Positions 17,564 to 26,302 are shown, numbered from the stretch's first letter. The stretch is DNA of 30,238 bases from Lachnospiraceae bacterium (GCA_900770785.1 CAAGLJ010000168.1:1-30238); one strand, 5' to 3'. Numbers and translations: made by a program. Notes: a model not told the origin generated them from the letters alone.

Positions 17564-18058
17564 CTATTTCGTCCACTGCAGGCGATGAAGCTCTCCTTCT
17601 TTCTGCATATGCAAAAAACCATTTTGTCTCATGGCCTCATAAAGAACTATGGCAACAGAGTTAGAAAGATTCAGGGAGCGAATCTGCTCCAGCATGGGGA
17701 TTCTGATGCAGCTGTCTTCATAATCCACCAGAATTTCCTCTGGTATGCCTGCACTCTCTTTTCCAAACATAATGTAATCCTCAGGCCCATATTCCACCTC
17801 TGAATAGGTATACTTTGCCTTGGTGGTAGCCATCCAGATTTTTGCCTTTGGATTTTTTTCCAGAAATTCCTGAAAATTGATATAACGCCTCACATCCAAA
17901 TGCTCCCAGTAATCCATTCCGGCCCGCTTCACTTCCTTTTCGTTCAGTCGAAACCCCAAAGGCTCGATTAAGTGCAGTGTTGACCCTGTTGCAACACAGG
18001 TTCTTCCTATATTCCCGGTATTAGCTGGAATTTCCGGCTGATGTAAAATAATATTCAT
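17564..18058 (-). CDS. trmL: tRNA (cytidine/uridine-34-2'-O)-methyltransferase
   Basis: TrmL methylates the wobble ribose of tRNA-Leu isoacceptors. The 164-residue product has SPOUT-fold signatures: PEIPANTGNIGRTC near residue 8-21, FGKESAGIPEEIL near 97, and the knot segment RIPMLEQIRSLNLSNSVAI near 118. Length fits the family. The ATG has GAGGAAAAA before it. It lies 31 bases behind the PurM-like gene on the same strand. Confidence 0.93.
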   Translation of the reverse strand: MNIILHQPEIPANTGNIGRTCVATGSTLHLIEPLGFRLNEKEVKRAGMDYWEHLDVRRYINFQEFLEKNPKAKIWMATTKAKYTYSEVEYGPEDYIMFGKESAGIPEEILVDYEDSCIRIPMLEQIRSLNLSNSVAIVLYEAMRQNGFLHMQKEGELHRLQWTK

Positions 18059-18089
18059 TTTTTCCTCACTTCTTTAATCACAGCTTCCT

Positions 18090-19061
18090 TTAAAGGCATC
18101 CCATATCTATGCGGGGGCGATCCAGATATCTTTTTTCCTCCTGATTCCACAAAACCTTTGCTTTATCGGCAGTAGTCTTTCCGATTACGGCAGCGTAAAT
18201 ATTCTCCTGCTTCAGCATACCTACCAGCTGGTTTCCTTTATCACAGACGATCAGCAGGCTGCCTGCCCCATATAGCTCATAAGGATTTACTCCCAATATT
18301 TCACAGATTTCAACGGTCTCCTGTCTTATGGGAATCTTCTTTAAGTCCACTTCCAGTCCAACACCGGCCCCTTCTGCCAGCTCCCATAGCGCCGTAAATA
18401 CTCCGCCCCGGGATACATCGTGCATACTGCTGACACCATACCCTGCGGCAGCCGCAGCCTCCGGAAGAACAGAAAGCATCTCCCCAAAAGCAGCTGCTTC
18501 ATGAATTAAGTGTGCCGGCAGCCGTTTAACCAGCTTGTCTGTGTTTTTCTTTGCCAAAAAAGCGGTTCCTGACAGTCCCGCCCACTTCGTCATAACAACA
18601 TCCTGATTTGCTGCACAGACCCTTGAAGGGTACTTTCCCCTGCCGGCTTTCCCTACTACAGTAACGGTCAGCTGGGGTCGGTTCACCTCCCGGCTGATGC
18701 GGGTGTCACCTCCCGCAGCCTGAATGTTCAACCGGCAGCAGGCTTTTTCCACCTCTGCCATCAGTGCCTTTATCTCCTGTTCCCCGGTTTCCTCTGGTAA
18801 AACAGCAGAAATGAGAATCCCCACAGGAGCTGCCCCTCCGGCAGCCACATTGTTTACGCTCTCTATTATCCTGCCAAAAACCGAATCCTCTTCAAAAACA
18901 CTGAAGGAAGCGGTAGATATGGCAAGCAGCTCTTCTCCAAAAGAAAAAAAAGCACAGTCTTTCCCAATTCCTGCACCTTGAATCACTTCCTGCCTTCTGC
19001 TTTTAACCTGTTTTAAAATAGAACGCTTTAATACACTTTCCGACAGCTTTCCGGTTCTCAT
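18090..19061 (-). CDS. AIR-synthase (PurM/HypE/ThiL) superfamily protein
   Basis: The 323-residue product starts MRTGKL and has the ATP-binding GIGKDCAFFS loop, then the NNVAAGGAAPVGIL helix, GGDTRIS, and a C-terminal half with MHDVSRGGVFTALWE and GAGSLLIV, as in HypE and related enzymes that activate a substrate with ATP. No hydrogenase maturation genes are nearby, so HypE itself is not supported and the substrate is unknown. It seems to be co-transcribed with trmL. Confidence 0.85.
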   Translation of the reverse strand: MRTGKLSESVLKRSILKQVKSRRQEVIQGAGIGKDCAFFSFGEELLAISTASFSVFEEDSVFGRIIESVNNVAAGGAAPVGILISAVLPEETGEQEIKALMAEVEKACCRLNIQAAGGDTRISREVNRPQLTVTVVGKAGRGKYPSRVCAANQDVVMTKWAGLSGTAFLAKKNTDKLVKRLPAHLIHEAAAFGEMLSVLPEAAAAAGYGVSSMHDVSRGGVFTALWELAEGAGVGLEVDLKKIPIRQETVEICEILGVNPYELYGAGSLLIVCDKGNQLVGMLKQENIYAAVIGKTTADKAKVLWNQEEKRYLDRPRIDMGCL

Positions 19062-19116
19062 CTTTTCCCCAATTCCACATTTTATTCCATAGAATTCTTG
19101 ATAAGCAATTTAAAAT

Positions 19117-19142
19117 GTGCTAAAGTTGAATAACCTTAGCAC
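19117..19142 (-). terminator. Candidate terminator after the miniprotein gene
   Basis: GTGCTAAGG and CTTTAGCAC (minus strand; one G-T pair) form a 9-bp stem with an 8-base loop, followed by ATTTTAAATT. It lies about 20 bases after the miniprotein stop and before the PurM-like gene. Confidence 0.55.
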
Positions 19143-19161
19143 CTCCATTCTTCTTATCCGA

Positions 19162-19272
19162 TCAGTAGCTTAATAAAGAAGCAATGGTAGGAACTACCAT
19201 AGCCAATACCAGAAGAATAATAATTACGGAAGAAATAATCTTTTTCGTCTTTGAACTGTAAAAATTCAGCAT
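19162..19272 (-). CDS. 36-residue single-pass membrane miniprotein
   Basis: This short gene has a very good ribosome site, AGGAAGGAGG, 8 bases before the ATG. The product begins MLNFYSSKTKKI, then one hydrophobic helix (about residues 12-34) with VLAMVVPTIASLL and ends LSY. The basic N-terminus and single helix resemble the tiny Prli42/DUF4044 membrane proteins of Firmicutes, but the match is too short for a firm name. It is divergent from the gene at 19342 and followed by a hairpin, so it looks like an independent unit. Confidence 0.7.
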   Translation of the reverse strand: MLNFYSSKTKKIISSVIIILLVLAMVVPTIASLLSY

Positions 19273-19341
19273 AAATTTTCGCCTCCTTCCTGTAGCATTT
19301 ATTCTGCATATAAATATGTTTATCTTGAAAGGATATTATAT

Positions 19342-19986
19342 ATGAAATTCCCTTTTTTTGCAAGTTTTATCATTCTTTGTCTCGTTGTCCGCCATGCCAT
19401 TAACCGTGGCAACAAGCTGCAGGAAAAAAGTGAAACCGCCTTCTGGAACGAAGAAAGTGCCGCCAACAATACCCGCAAGCAGTCTCTGGATAGTCTGAAC
19501 TACGTTACCTTTTCGGCTGCTCCTCTTCTGCCCGATACCCTTTTGGATTCCTCCTTCTGCAAAACCCTTATGGAAGACTCACAAATCAGGAAAATTGAGG
19601 AACATCTAAAGGCTTTGGAACAAAAAAGGATTGTGAATCTGAACTATATCACCAATACAGAGCTGAAAGCGACCTACGGGGTAGGTAATCTTTCTATCCT
19701 TACGGAATACGACCAGAACTATACGGATTTAATCACCCTGCTGAATGAATATGCTTCCCTTCTTGCCGATAAGGGCTGCACTGCCCCTGCCTTAACCGTC
19801 CTGGAAACCGCTTTTGCCATCCAAACCGATATCAGCGCCTCCTATTCTCTGGCTGCTTCTATTTACAGGGCACAGGGGCAGGTAGATAAAATCGAGCAGC
19901 TGGTTCAACAGGCCGAAAAGCTGAATTCTCCCCGAAAGAACGCTATCGTCCGTATGCTGCGTACAACTGATCCAGATAACGGCTAG
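19342..19986 (+). CDS. Membrane-anchored TPR-like protein of unknown function
   Basis: The 214-residue product has an N-terminal hydrophobic helix (about 3-18), then a charged linker, a Ser/Leu-rich middle, and helical repeats at about 130-205 that look like two or three TPR-type hairpins (YASLLADKGCTAPALTVLE, then ASYSLAASIYRAQGQ). A GAAAGGA site precedes the ATG. The last 44 bases overlap the 3' end of the exonuclease gene on the other strand. The function is unknown; a scaffold role is only an inference. Confidence 0.75.
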   Translation: MKFPFFASFIILCLVVRHAINRGNKLQEKSETAFWNEESAANNTRKQSLDSLNYVTFSAAPLLPDTLLDSSFCKTLMEDSQIRKIEEHLKALEQKRIVNLNYITNTELKATYGVGNLSILTEYDQNYTDLITLLNEYASLLADKGCTAPALTVLETAFAIQTDISASYSLAASIYRAQGQVDKIEQLVQQAEKLNSPRKNAIVRMLRTTDPDNG

Positions 19987-20650
19987 CCTCATTTTTCGTC
20001 ATGGAACGGATATCTGCCGGAGGCTTAACCTCATACTTTTCCAACAATCTTGTCAGACGTTCCAGCTGGGCCTTCGTAATAGGGCCCTCTTTTTTTATCT
20101 TAAAAATTAAAGGCTTTGGAAGAAAAAGCTCCTTTGTCTCCTCGGTATAATACTTTTCCAACAACAGCTGATAAAGCTCTGCCGTAGCAAGGGCATCTCC
20201 TAAAGCCCGGTGAGCCTGATGCTTGATGGCAAAAAAGCCGCACAGGCTTTCCAGCTTCTTGCTCTCACAGTCCGCCACAAAAGCTCTGCACAGCCTCAGG
20301 GTATCGATTCCCTGCTTTTCAAAGCCCTTTTTTCGATTTACGAAGGCCCTTTTTAAGAAAGAATAATCGAAAATAATCCGGTGACCAACCAGTACATCCT
20401 CTTCTAAAAAAGACTCCAGCTCAGGAAGGATTTCCTCCAATACAGGCTGCCCCTCTAAATCCTCTGGTTTTATTCCGGTAAGCCCGATAATTCTTTCTTC
20501 CAGCTGCATTCTGGGATCAACCAGTCTGTGAAAGGTATCCTCCACCTTCCCCTGCCTTACTTTCACTGCTCCAATTTCAATAATCCTGTCTCTTTTGGGA
20601 CTTAGTCCGGTGGTTTCCAGGTCTATACATACATAGTCCATGCTTTTCAT
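19943..20650 (-). CDS. DnaQ-like 3'-5' exonuclease with C-terminal helical domain
   Basis: The 235-residue product has all DEDDh exonuclease motifs: D10 and E12 in DLETTG, D95 in GHRIIFDYSFLK, H147 and D152 in HRALGDALAT. This is the fold of the Pol III epsilon subunit and of PolC's proofreading domain. Beyond residue 185 a helical segment (ITKAQLERLTRLLEKYE...MTKNEASRYLDQLY) resembles DUF3072. The start ATG overlaps the stop of nth as ATGA, so translation is coupled; an in-frame ATG nine bases on (20641) is possible too. A role in repair with endonuclease III is plausible from the coupling. Confidence 0.9.
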   Translation of the reverse strand: MKSMDYVCIDLETTGLSPKRDRIIEIGAVKVRQGKVEDTFHRLVDPRMQLEERIIGLTGIKPEDLEGQPVLEEILPELESFLEEDVLVGHRIIFDYSFLKRAFVNRKKGFEKQGIDTLRLCRAFVADCESKKLESLCGFFAIKHQAHRALGDALATAELYQLLLEKYYTEETKELFLPKPLIFKIKKEGPITKAQLERLTRLLEKYEVKPPADIRSMTKNEASRYLDQLYAAYGR

Positions 20651-21420
20651 GCTTCGACTGCCTTACTGTCAGTGGCCTCTTGGATCCTTGAGGCTGGCTT
20701 ACTGCTCACTGTCTTTCTGCCCTTTGGAGCTGTCTTACTGCCTGTCGTCTTTTTCGTCTTTGAAGCTGCCTTTCCACTGGCTGCTTTCTTACTTCTTTTC
20801 TGAAAATCAGCACAGTACTCCTGCAAAAAGCATAATTCACATTTCGGGGTGGGTGCTTTGCAAATGGTTCTTCCCAGCCGGATAATATGGGTATTCCATA
20901 CAATCCAGTACTCCTTTGGCAGCTCCTTCATCAGATCAAACTCTATCTTAACCGGATCGTCATTTTTCGTAAGTCCCAGCTTTTTCGTAATCCGTTTTAC
21001 GTGCGTATCTACCACTACGCTGGGTTCGTGGAAAATGTGTCCTCTCACAACGTTAGCCGTTTTTCTTCCTACACCAGCCAGATTGGTAAGGGCATCAAGG
21101 TCATTAGGCACCTCTCCGCCATACTTTTCACACAGCTGTTTACAGCAGGCAATAATATTTTTCGCTTTATTGCGATAAAATCCGGTGGAGTGAATCATCC
21201 TTTCCATTTCTTTCAAATCTGCATTGGCAAAATCCTCCGCCGTCACATAGCGTTTGAACAAATCTCTGGTCACTATATTTACTCTGTCGTCTGTACATTG
21301 TGCGCTGAGCATGGTGGCAATCAAAAGCTGCAAAGCATTCTCATGGTTTAAATAGCAGATATATTCACTTCCATATTCCCGAATCAATGCATCTAAAATG
21401 GGTTGTGTATTCTTCTTCAT
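20647..21420 (-). CDS. nth: Endonuclease III with a long basic C-terminal tail
   Basis: Endonuclease III removes oxidised pyrimidines and cuts the abasic site. The 257-residue product has the helix-hairpin-helix LAGVGRKTANVV with catalytic K120, D138 in VVVDTH, and the [4Fe-4S] cysteines C187, C194, C197 and C203, the same numbers as in E. coli Nth. The family usually ends near residue 211. Here a low-complexity Lys/Ala/Ser/Thr tail of about 50 residues follows (KKAASGKAASKTKKTTGSK and on). An in-frame ATG at 21501 would overlap the preceding gene; the ATG at 21420 follows AAGGAAGG and is chosen. Confidence 0.93.
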   Translation of the reverse strand: MKKNTQPILDALIREYGSEYICYLNHENALQLLIATMLSAQCTDDRVNIVTRDLFKRYVTAEDFANADLKEMERMIHSTGFYRNKAKNIIACCKQLCEKYGGEVPNDLDALTNLAGVGRKTANVVRGHIFHEPSVVVDTHVKRITKKLGLTKNDDPVKIEFDLMKELPKEYWIVWNTHIIRLGRTICKAPTPKCELCFLQEYCADFQKRSKKAASGKAASKTKKTTGSKTAPKGRKTVSSKPASRIQEATDSKAVEA

Positions 21421-21457
21421 GGTACTTCCTTCCTTACGTTCTATACAGATTCTGCCC

Positions 21458-23230
21458 TTAGCGGCTGTGATCCATGTGCAGGTTCTTACCCTCAAGGTCA
21501 ATTACCTGTATCTGTGCTGCTGCCGTCAACGGGTTTTTCCTGCTATAGTCAAAAAGAACCAGCCTTTCCTTCTCCAGCTTCCGGCAGGCACCAGGTTCCC
21601 ACACCCTGTAGCCAAAGGCCTCCAAATGGGTCATCTTGGCCAACTGCTTGCTGTTATAGGCCTCATAACCGGGTAAATGGCTTCTGCTTTCCTCCTCCTG
21701 CTTGTAGAATCTGCGGCTGACTTCCCTGATTGGTTCCAGACTACCACAAAACTCCGGCCTTGTCTTTATTTTTTCCCGCAAATACAGATCAAAGCATAAA
21801 AGCTGCCTGTACATCTCCACCTTATCCGGTACAAACTCATGAACGAATTCCAGTAAGAGCTGGTAACGCCGGCTTCTGGCAGGACTGTGGGCAGCCTCCT
21901 TTTTTAAATCCACAAACCGGGCCAGGGATTCATAAAAAGTAAAGGGATCGGAAAACTCCTTTTCCAGCATGGCAGCCGTATAAATAAATTGACCGCTGTT
22001 ATAGTAGATTTCCAGTACCTCTTCTATCCGTTTTAAAGTTAACAGCTCTTCAAAGCTCAGCCACTTTGTATAAAGTACCTCATAGGGCGGCTGATCCTCG
22101 TAAACGATTCCATACTCCTTTGCTTTTTTCCACAGGGGTGAACCCTTTAATACTTTTAAAAATCCCAGCTGCAGCTGCTGGGGCTTAAGGGAATAAACCT
22201 GATTAAAGGAGGCTTTAAAGCTATCGTAGCCTTCAAAGGGAAGGCCCGCAATTAAATCCAGATGCAGATGTACATTATGCCTGACTGTGATTCTGTCCAC
22301 TGCTGCTTTTACTTTCTCAAAATTCATGGGACGATTGATTTCCTGCAGGGTACAGGCATTCGTGGTCTGTACACCAATTTCCAGTTGTACCAGGCCAGGC
22401 CGCATACGGGATAGAAGCTCCAGCTCTTCTTCGGTCAAAATATCTGCCGCTATTTCAAAGTGAAAATTAGTGACGCCATTGTCATTTTCAATCAAATACT
22501 GCCAGATTTCCCGGGCATGACTGTGATTGGCATTGAAGGTACGGTCAATAAATTTAACCTGAGGTACATTTTTATCCAGAAAGATGCGAAGCTCTTCTTT
22601 TACTTTCTCCAGACTGCGAAGCCGAAGACTTTTATCAATTGAGGAAAGACAATAGCTACATCGGTAGGGACAGCCCCTGCTGCTTTCATAATACACAATT
22701 CGATTGTCAAACGCCTCCATATTCTCATAAAAAAAGGGAATATCATCTAAACAGGTCAGCGCCCTTTCCGCCCCTCTTCCCCATGCAGTTACCGTACCGG
22801 AAATGTTTCCGGGCCTTTCACCTCTTTCGTACCATCTGCAAAGCTCAGTAAAAGTCTCTTCTCCTTCTCCCACCATAATTCCTGCAAGGTAAGGATATTC
22901 CTGTAAAATTTTTTCCGGAGTAAAGGATACCTCAGGACCGCCTAACCATATGGGCACCTCAGGGCACAGCTTATGGAAGGTTCCCATAAGGCTCTGTATC
23001 ATAGTCCAGTTCCAGATATAGCAGGAAAAAGCCAGAATATCCGGCTTCCTCCTGTATAAATCTGCTATAATCTCTTCTCTGTACTGATTAATGGTATACT
23101 CCGCAATCCCAATATTACCTTCCCTTCCTTCTTTTTCCAGTCTCGCTTCTGCATAAGCCCTCAGGGAATAGATTGCCGGATTGGAATGGATGTATTTTGC
23201 ATTAATTCCCACTAATACTATATTTAACAT
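21458..23230 (-). CDS. B12-binding-domain radical SAM protein, DUF4080 type
   Basis: The 590-residue product has a Rossmann-like cobalamin-binding-type domain (about 1-140, LVGINAKYIHSNPAIYSLR), a radical SAM domain with C187, C191 and C194 in GCPYRCSYC, and a long C-terminal region (about 400-575) of the DUF4080 kind. It may transfer a methyl group or modify an unknown substrate. Start follows galT by four bases, with its GGAG site inside the last galT codons, so the two are translationally linked. No obvious substrate gene is nearby. Confidence 0.88.
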   Translation of the reverse strand: MLNIVLVGINAKYIHSNPAIYSLRAYAEARLEKEGREGNIGIAEYTINQYREEIIADLYRRKPDILAFSCYIWNWTMIQSLMGTFHKLCPEVPIWLGGPEVSFTPEKILQEYPYLAGIMVGEGEETFTELCRWYERGERPGNISGTVTAWGRGAERALTCLDDIPFFYENMEAFDNRIVYYESSRGCPYRCSYCLSSIDKSLRLRSLEKVKEELRIFLDKNVPQVKFIDRTFNANHSHAREIWQYLIENDNGVTNFHFEIAADILTEEELELLSRMRPGLVQLEIGVQTTNACTLQEINRPMNFEKVKAAVDRITVRHNVHLHLDLIAGLPFEGYDSFKASFNQVYSLKPQQLQLGFLKVLKGSPLWKKAKEYGIVYEDQPPYEVLYTKWLSFEELLTLKRIEEVLEIYYNSGQFIYTAAMLEKEFSDPFTFYESLARFVDLKKEAAHSPARSRRYQLLLEFVHEFVPDKVEMYRQLLCFDLYLREKIKTRPEFCGSLEPIREVSRRFYKQEEESRSHLPGYEAYNSKQLAKMTHLEAFGYRVWEPGACRKLEKERLVLFDYSRKNPLTAAAQIQVIDLEGKNLHMDHSR

Positions 23231-23234
23231 GTAT

Positions 23235-24752
23235 TTACTCCGCTTTCTTTTGAAGCAGTATATTTAAGGTCTGAATAAAACGGTCAAAGGCTTTTTGGCC
23301 TTCCTGTGTCCTCTTATATACCCCTGCATCCTCCAAAACCTGACTGAACACTTTACCAATTTCCTCATGCAAAATATCCATTACATTTTCCTTTGTCAGA
23401 ATGTGGTTCGGTAAAAATTCTTCTACCCAGTCTGCATGCTTTTCCAACTCTTCTATGGTACGGATATCCTTATTTTCCAGGAGGGCTTCTGCAAGCTGCT
23501 CCATTTCCTCTTTTAAACGGGCAGGAAGTACAGCCAGGCCCATTACCTCGATAAGACCAATATTTTCTTTTTTAATGTGGTGAAGTCCTGCATGTGGATG
23601 ATACACTCCCAAAGGATGCTCCGGGGTGGTAATATTGTTTCGCAGCACCAGATCTATCTCGTAGTTTTCTCCCCTTTTTCTGGCAATAGGGGTGATGGTA
23701 TTATGAGGCTCTCCCTCTGTATAGGCGTAAATGAAGGCTTCTTCATCGCTGTATTCTCTCCAGGTATCCAAAATCCAATCTGCCAGGGCAATAATCCGCT
23801 CTGTGTCCGGCCCGGATAAACGGATAACCGACATAGGCCATTTTACGATGCCTGCCTTAACATCCTCAAACCCCTTTACCTCAAAGGTTCTCTCTACCAA
23901 AGCTCTGGCCATGGGGAATTCATAATTCCCTCCCTGAAAATGATCGTGGCTTAAAATGGAACCTCCCACAATAGGAAGATCCGCATTGGAGCCTACCATA
24001 TAGTGGGGAAACTGCTTAACAAAATCAAACAGCTTGCAGAAAGTGGCATGCTCAATCTTCATTGGTATATGCTCACTGTTAAAAACGATACAATGCTCAT
24101 TATAGTACACATAGGGCGAATATTGAAAGCCCCATTTACTTCCATTGATTTCTATGGGAATAATCCGATGATTCTGCCTTGCGGGATGGTTGATTCTTCC
24201 TGCATAACCTTCATTTTCCATGCAAAGCAGACATTTCGGATAACCACCCTGCTTAGCCAGTCTGGCTGCTGCAATGGCCTTTGGATCCTTTTCCGGTTTG
24301 GAAAGATTGATGGTAATATCAATATCCCCATATTCTGTAGGCGTCACCCACTTTTGATCCCTGCATATCCGGTATCGGCGTATATAATCTGTATCCTGAC
24401 TGAATTTATAGTAAAAGTCTGTTGCTGCTTTGGGTGATTCTTCTTCGTACAGCTTCCAGAACCGGCGAATCACCTCACTGGGACGAGGCAGCAGCAGCCC
24501 CATAATTTTCGTATCGAAAAGATCTAGACAGGTTATGCTGTTATCCTCCATAAGTCCCTTTTGAACTGCATAATCCAGCATATCCGCCAGAATTTCCTCC
24601 AGCTCCATGCCGCCTGTTTCGTCCCCTTCTTCCATCTCATCCAGTCCAAAAAGCTCCAGTAGACGGTTTATGGTGTAAATCTCATCTTCCTTCTCCAGAA
24701 GGCCTTCTTTCAGGCCATATTTCACCAGTTGTCTGATTCTCTCACAAATCAT
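23235..24752 (-). CDS. galT: UDP-glucose-hexose-1-phosphate uridylyltransferase, class II
   Basis: GalT moves UMP from UDP-glucose to galactose-1-phosphate in the Leloir pathway. The 505-residue product matches the longer class II enzymes of Firmicutes, with an unrelated-looking helical N-terminus (1-100) and the active-site segment SHDHFQGG at 268-275. Start has TGGAGT before the ATG. It follows galK in the same direction after 161 bases that contain a 26-bp palindrome, so its expression may be partly uncoupled from galK. No galE or galM is in the window. Confidence 0.95.
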   Translation of the reverse strand: MICERIRQLVKYGLKEGLLEKEDEIYTINRLLELFGLDEMEEGDETGGMELEEILADMLDYAVQKGLMEDNSITCLDLFDTKIMGLLLPRPSEVIRRFWKLYEEESPKAATDFYYKFSQDTDYIRRYRICRDQKWVTPTEYGDIDITINLSKPEKDPKAIAAARLAKQGGYPKCLLCMENEGYAGRINHPARQNHRIIPIEINGSKWGFQYSPYVYYNEHCIVFNSEHIPMKIEHATFCKLFDFVKQFPHYMVGSNADLPIVGGSILSHDHFQGGNYEFPMARALVERTFEVKGFEDVKAGIVKWPMSVIRLSGPDTERIIALADWILDTWREYSDEEAFIYAYTEGEPHNTITPIARKRGENYEIDLVLRNNITTPEHPLGVYHPHAGLHHIKKENIGLIEVMGLAVLPARLKEEMEQLAEALLENKDIRTIEELEKHADWVEEFLPNHILTKENVMDILHEEIGKVFSQVLEDAGVYKRTQEGQKAFDRFIQTLNILLQKKAE

Positions 24753-24816
24753 CTCTTTACTCCAATCATTCCCTTTATTTTATTCCCATACTGGGGTTAC
24801 GAAAATTTCATAATTC

Positions 24817-24842
24817 AGGACTGCAGAAATTTCTGCAGTCCT
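24817..24842. repeat. 26-bp perfect palindrome between galK and galT
   Basis: Each half is AGGACTGCAGAAA and its complement, with no mismatch, so the RNA can form a long hairpin around AATT. T-rich bases follow on the plus strand, not on the minus strand, so it is not a typical terminator for galK. It may be a partial terminator or stabiliser of the galK 3' end. Confidence 0.75.
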
Positions 24843-24913
24843 TCTCTTTTCGTTTATAAACATCTTCCAGTCAATAATCAAATCGGCCCGTCTGGCAGGC
24901 CCTCTGCTCAGCC

Positions 24914-26077
24914 CTACAGCACTCTGGGGCCGTCTCCCAGCTCTACCACATAGAAATCTGCCGCGTAGCCAATCTTCTCCTTATAGGCCGCTCCGACCTT
25001 TTCGATAAAGGTATTAATTGCCTCATCCTTTACGATACTTACTGTACATCCGCCGAAGCCTGCCCCGGTCATACGGGAACCGATTACCCCATCAATCTTC
25101 CATGCCTCTTCCACCAGCGTATCCAGCTCAATTCCGGTCACCTCATAATCATCTCTTAAAGAAACGTGGGAGGCATTCATTAGCTGTCCAAAAAGAGCTA
25201 CATCATTTGCCCGCAGAGCCTCTACAGCTTTGATGGTTCTCTGATTCTCATAAACTGCATGCTTTGCTCTCTTCATACGAATTTCATCCTTAATGGCAGC
25301 TTTATTTGCTTCAAACTGTTCTTCTGTCAGGTCTCCCAGAGCCTTAATGTCGATAACCTTCTGCAGCTCTGCCAGAGCAGTTTCACATTCACTTCTTCTT
25401 TCATTATACTTGGAGTCACCCAGCCCCCTCTTTTTATTGCTGCTGGTAATGACAATTCTGGCATCCTCCAGTTTGATTGGGGCATATGTATAGGAAAGAT
25501 CCGCAGTGTCCAGAAAGATTGCATGATCCTTTTTTCCCATAGCAATGGAAAACTGATCCATAATACCACAATTTACACCGTTGAAATTGTTCTCAGAAAA
25601 TTGTCCGATTAAAGCCAGATCCTGATTGCTCACCTCAAACCCAAAAAGATCCCTTAAAATAAAACCGGTCAATACCTCCACAGAGGCAGAAGAAGAAAGT
25701 CCGGAGCCGTTAGGAATGTTGCCGTTTAACAGTAAATCCATACCGCTGTCCATCTTCATCCCTCTTTCTCCAAAAGCCCACATAACGCCCTTTGGATAGT
25801 TGGTCCAGCCAGCTTCCTTATAAGGTTTCAAATCCTCTAAAGAAGATTCTATTATCCCCAGCTTATCGAAATTCATAGAATAGAATCTCAGTCTGTTATC
25901 CTTTCTCTTTCTCGCCACTCCATAAGTACCTATGGTCAGTGCCGCAGGAAACACGTGTCCGCCGTTGTAATCGGTGTGCTCACCAATCATATTCACGCGG
26001 CCCGGTGCAAAAAAGGCCTTCGCTCCTTCGGCCTCACCAAAAACCTCTGCAAACCTTTTCAAAATTACGTCCTTCAT
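24914..26077 (-). CDS. galK: Galactokinase
   Basis: GalK phosphorylates galactose at O1 with ATP, the first Leloir step. The 387-residue product is a standard GHMP kinase: R27 and GEHTDYNGG (32-40) bind galactose, IPNGSGLSSSAS (121-132) is the phosphate loop, D174 in GIMDQF is the catalytic base, and GSRMTGAGFGGC near 341 is the third motif. The ATG has AAAAAGGAG about 8 bases before it. A promoter lies at 26167-26195 and possible operator repeats at 26113-26138. Confidence 0.96.
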   Translation of the reverse strand: MKDVILKRFAEVFGEAEGAKAFFAPGRVNMIGEHTDYNGGHVFPAALTIGTYGVARKRKDNRLRFYSMNFDKLGIIESSLEDLKPYKEAGWTNYPKGVMWAFGERGMKMDSGMDLLLNGNIPNGSGLSSSASVEVLTGFILRDLFGFEVSNQDLALIGQFSENNFNGVNCGIMDQFSIAMGKKDHAIFLDTADLSYTYAPIKLEDARIVITSSNKKRGLGDSKYNERRSECETALAELQKVIDIKALGDLTEEQFEANKAAIKDEIRMKRAKHAVYENQRTIKAVEALRANDVALFGQLMNASHVSLRDDYEVTGIELDTLVEEAWKIDGVIGSRMTGAGFGGCTVSIVKDEAINTFIEKVGAAYKEKIGYAADFYVVELGDGPRVL

Positions 26078-26112
26078 CGCCTTCTCCTTTTTTCTTTTTA
26101 TTAGTGAAAACC

Positions 26113-26138
26113 GATCGGCAAATGTTGATGACCGGCAA
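26113..26138. promoter_or_regulatory. Possible operator repeats in the galK leader
   Basis: GATCGGCAA (26113-26121) and GACCGGCAA (26130-26138) are near-identical direct repeats 17 bases apart, between the galK start of transcription and its ribosome site. This position suits a repressor. The first copy also contains the palindrome CCGATCGG. Confidence 0.35.
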
Positions 26139-26166
26139 TCCTTCCGGGTAAAAAATCTTCCATTTC

Positions 26167-26195
26167 ACTATAGAATATACAGGTAAAAGTGTCAA
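26167..26195 (-). promoter_or_regulatory. Promoter of the galK-galT group
   Basis: On the minus strand TTGACA (26190-26195), spacer 17, TATAGT (26167-26172). The -35 is perfect and the -10 has five of six bases. The leader to the galK ATG is about 80 bases. Confidence 0.75.
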
Positions 26196-26302
26196 TCTAC
26201 CTTTAGGAAAAATACTGGTTCGTCCGGTTGATTTATCTTTTAAAATGATTTAATTTATATAGAGAAAGAAATCATATATCTGTAATACCGACAGGAGGAA
26301 AA

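Noticed and set aside
17122..17622. Minus-strand open frame of 166 codons opposite the histidine kinase
   Set aside because: It runs across the kinase gene and its terminator with an unremarkable composition; the kinase frame is clearly the real one.
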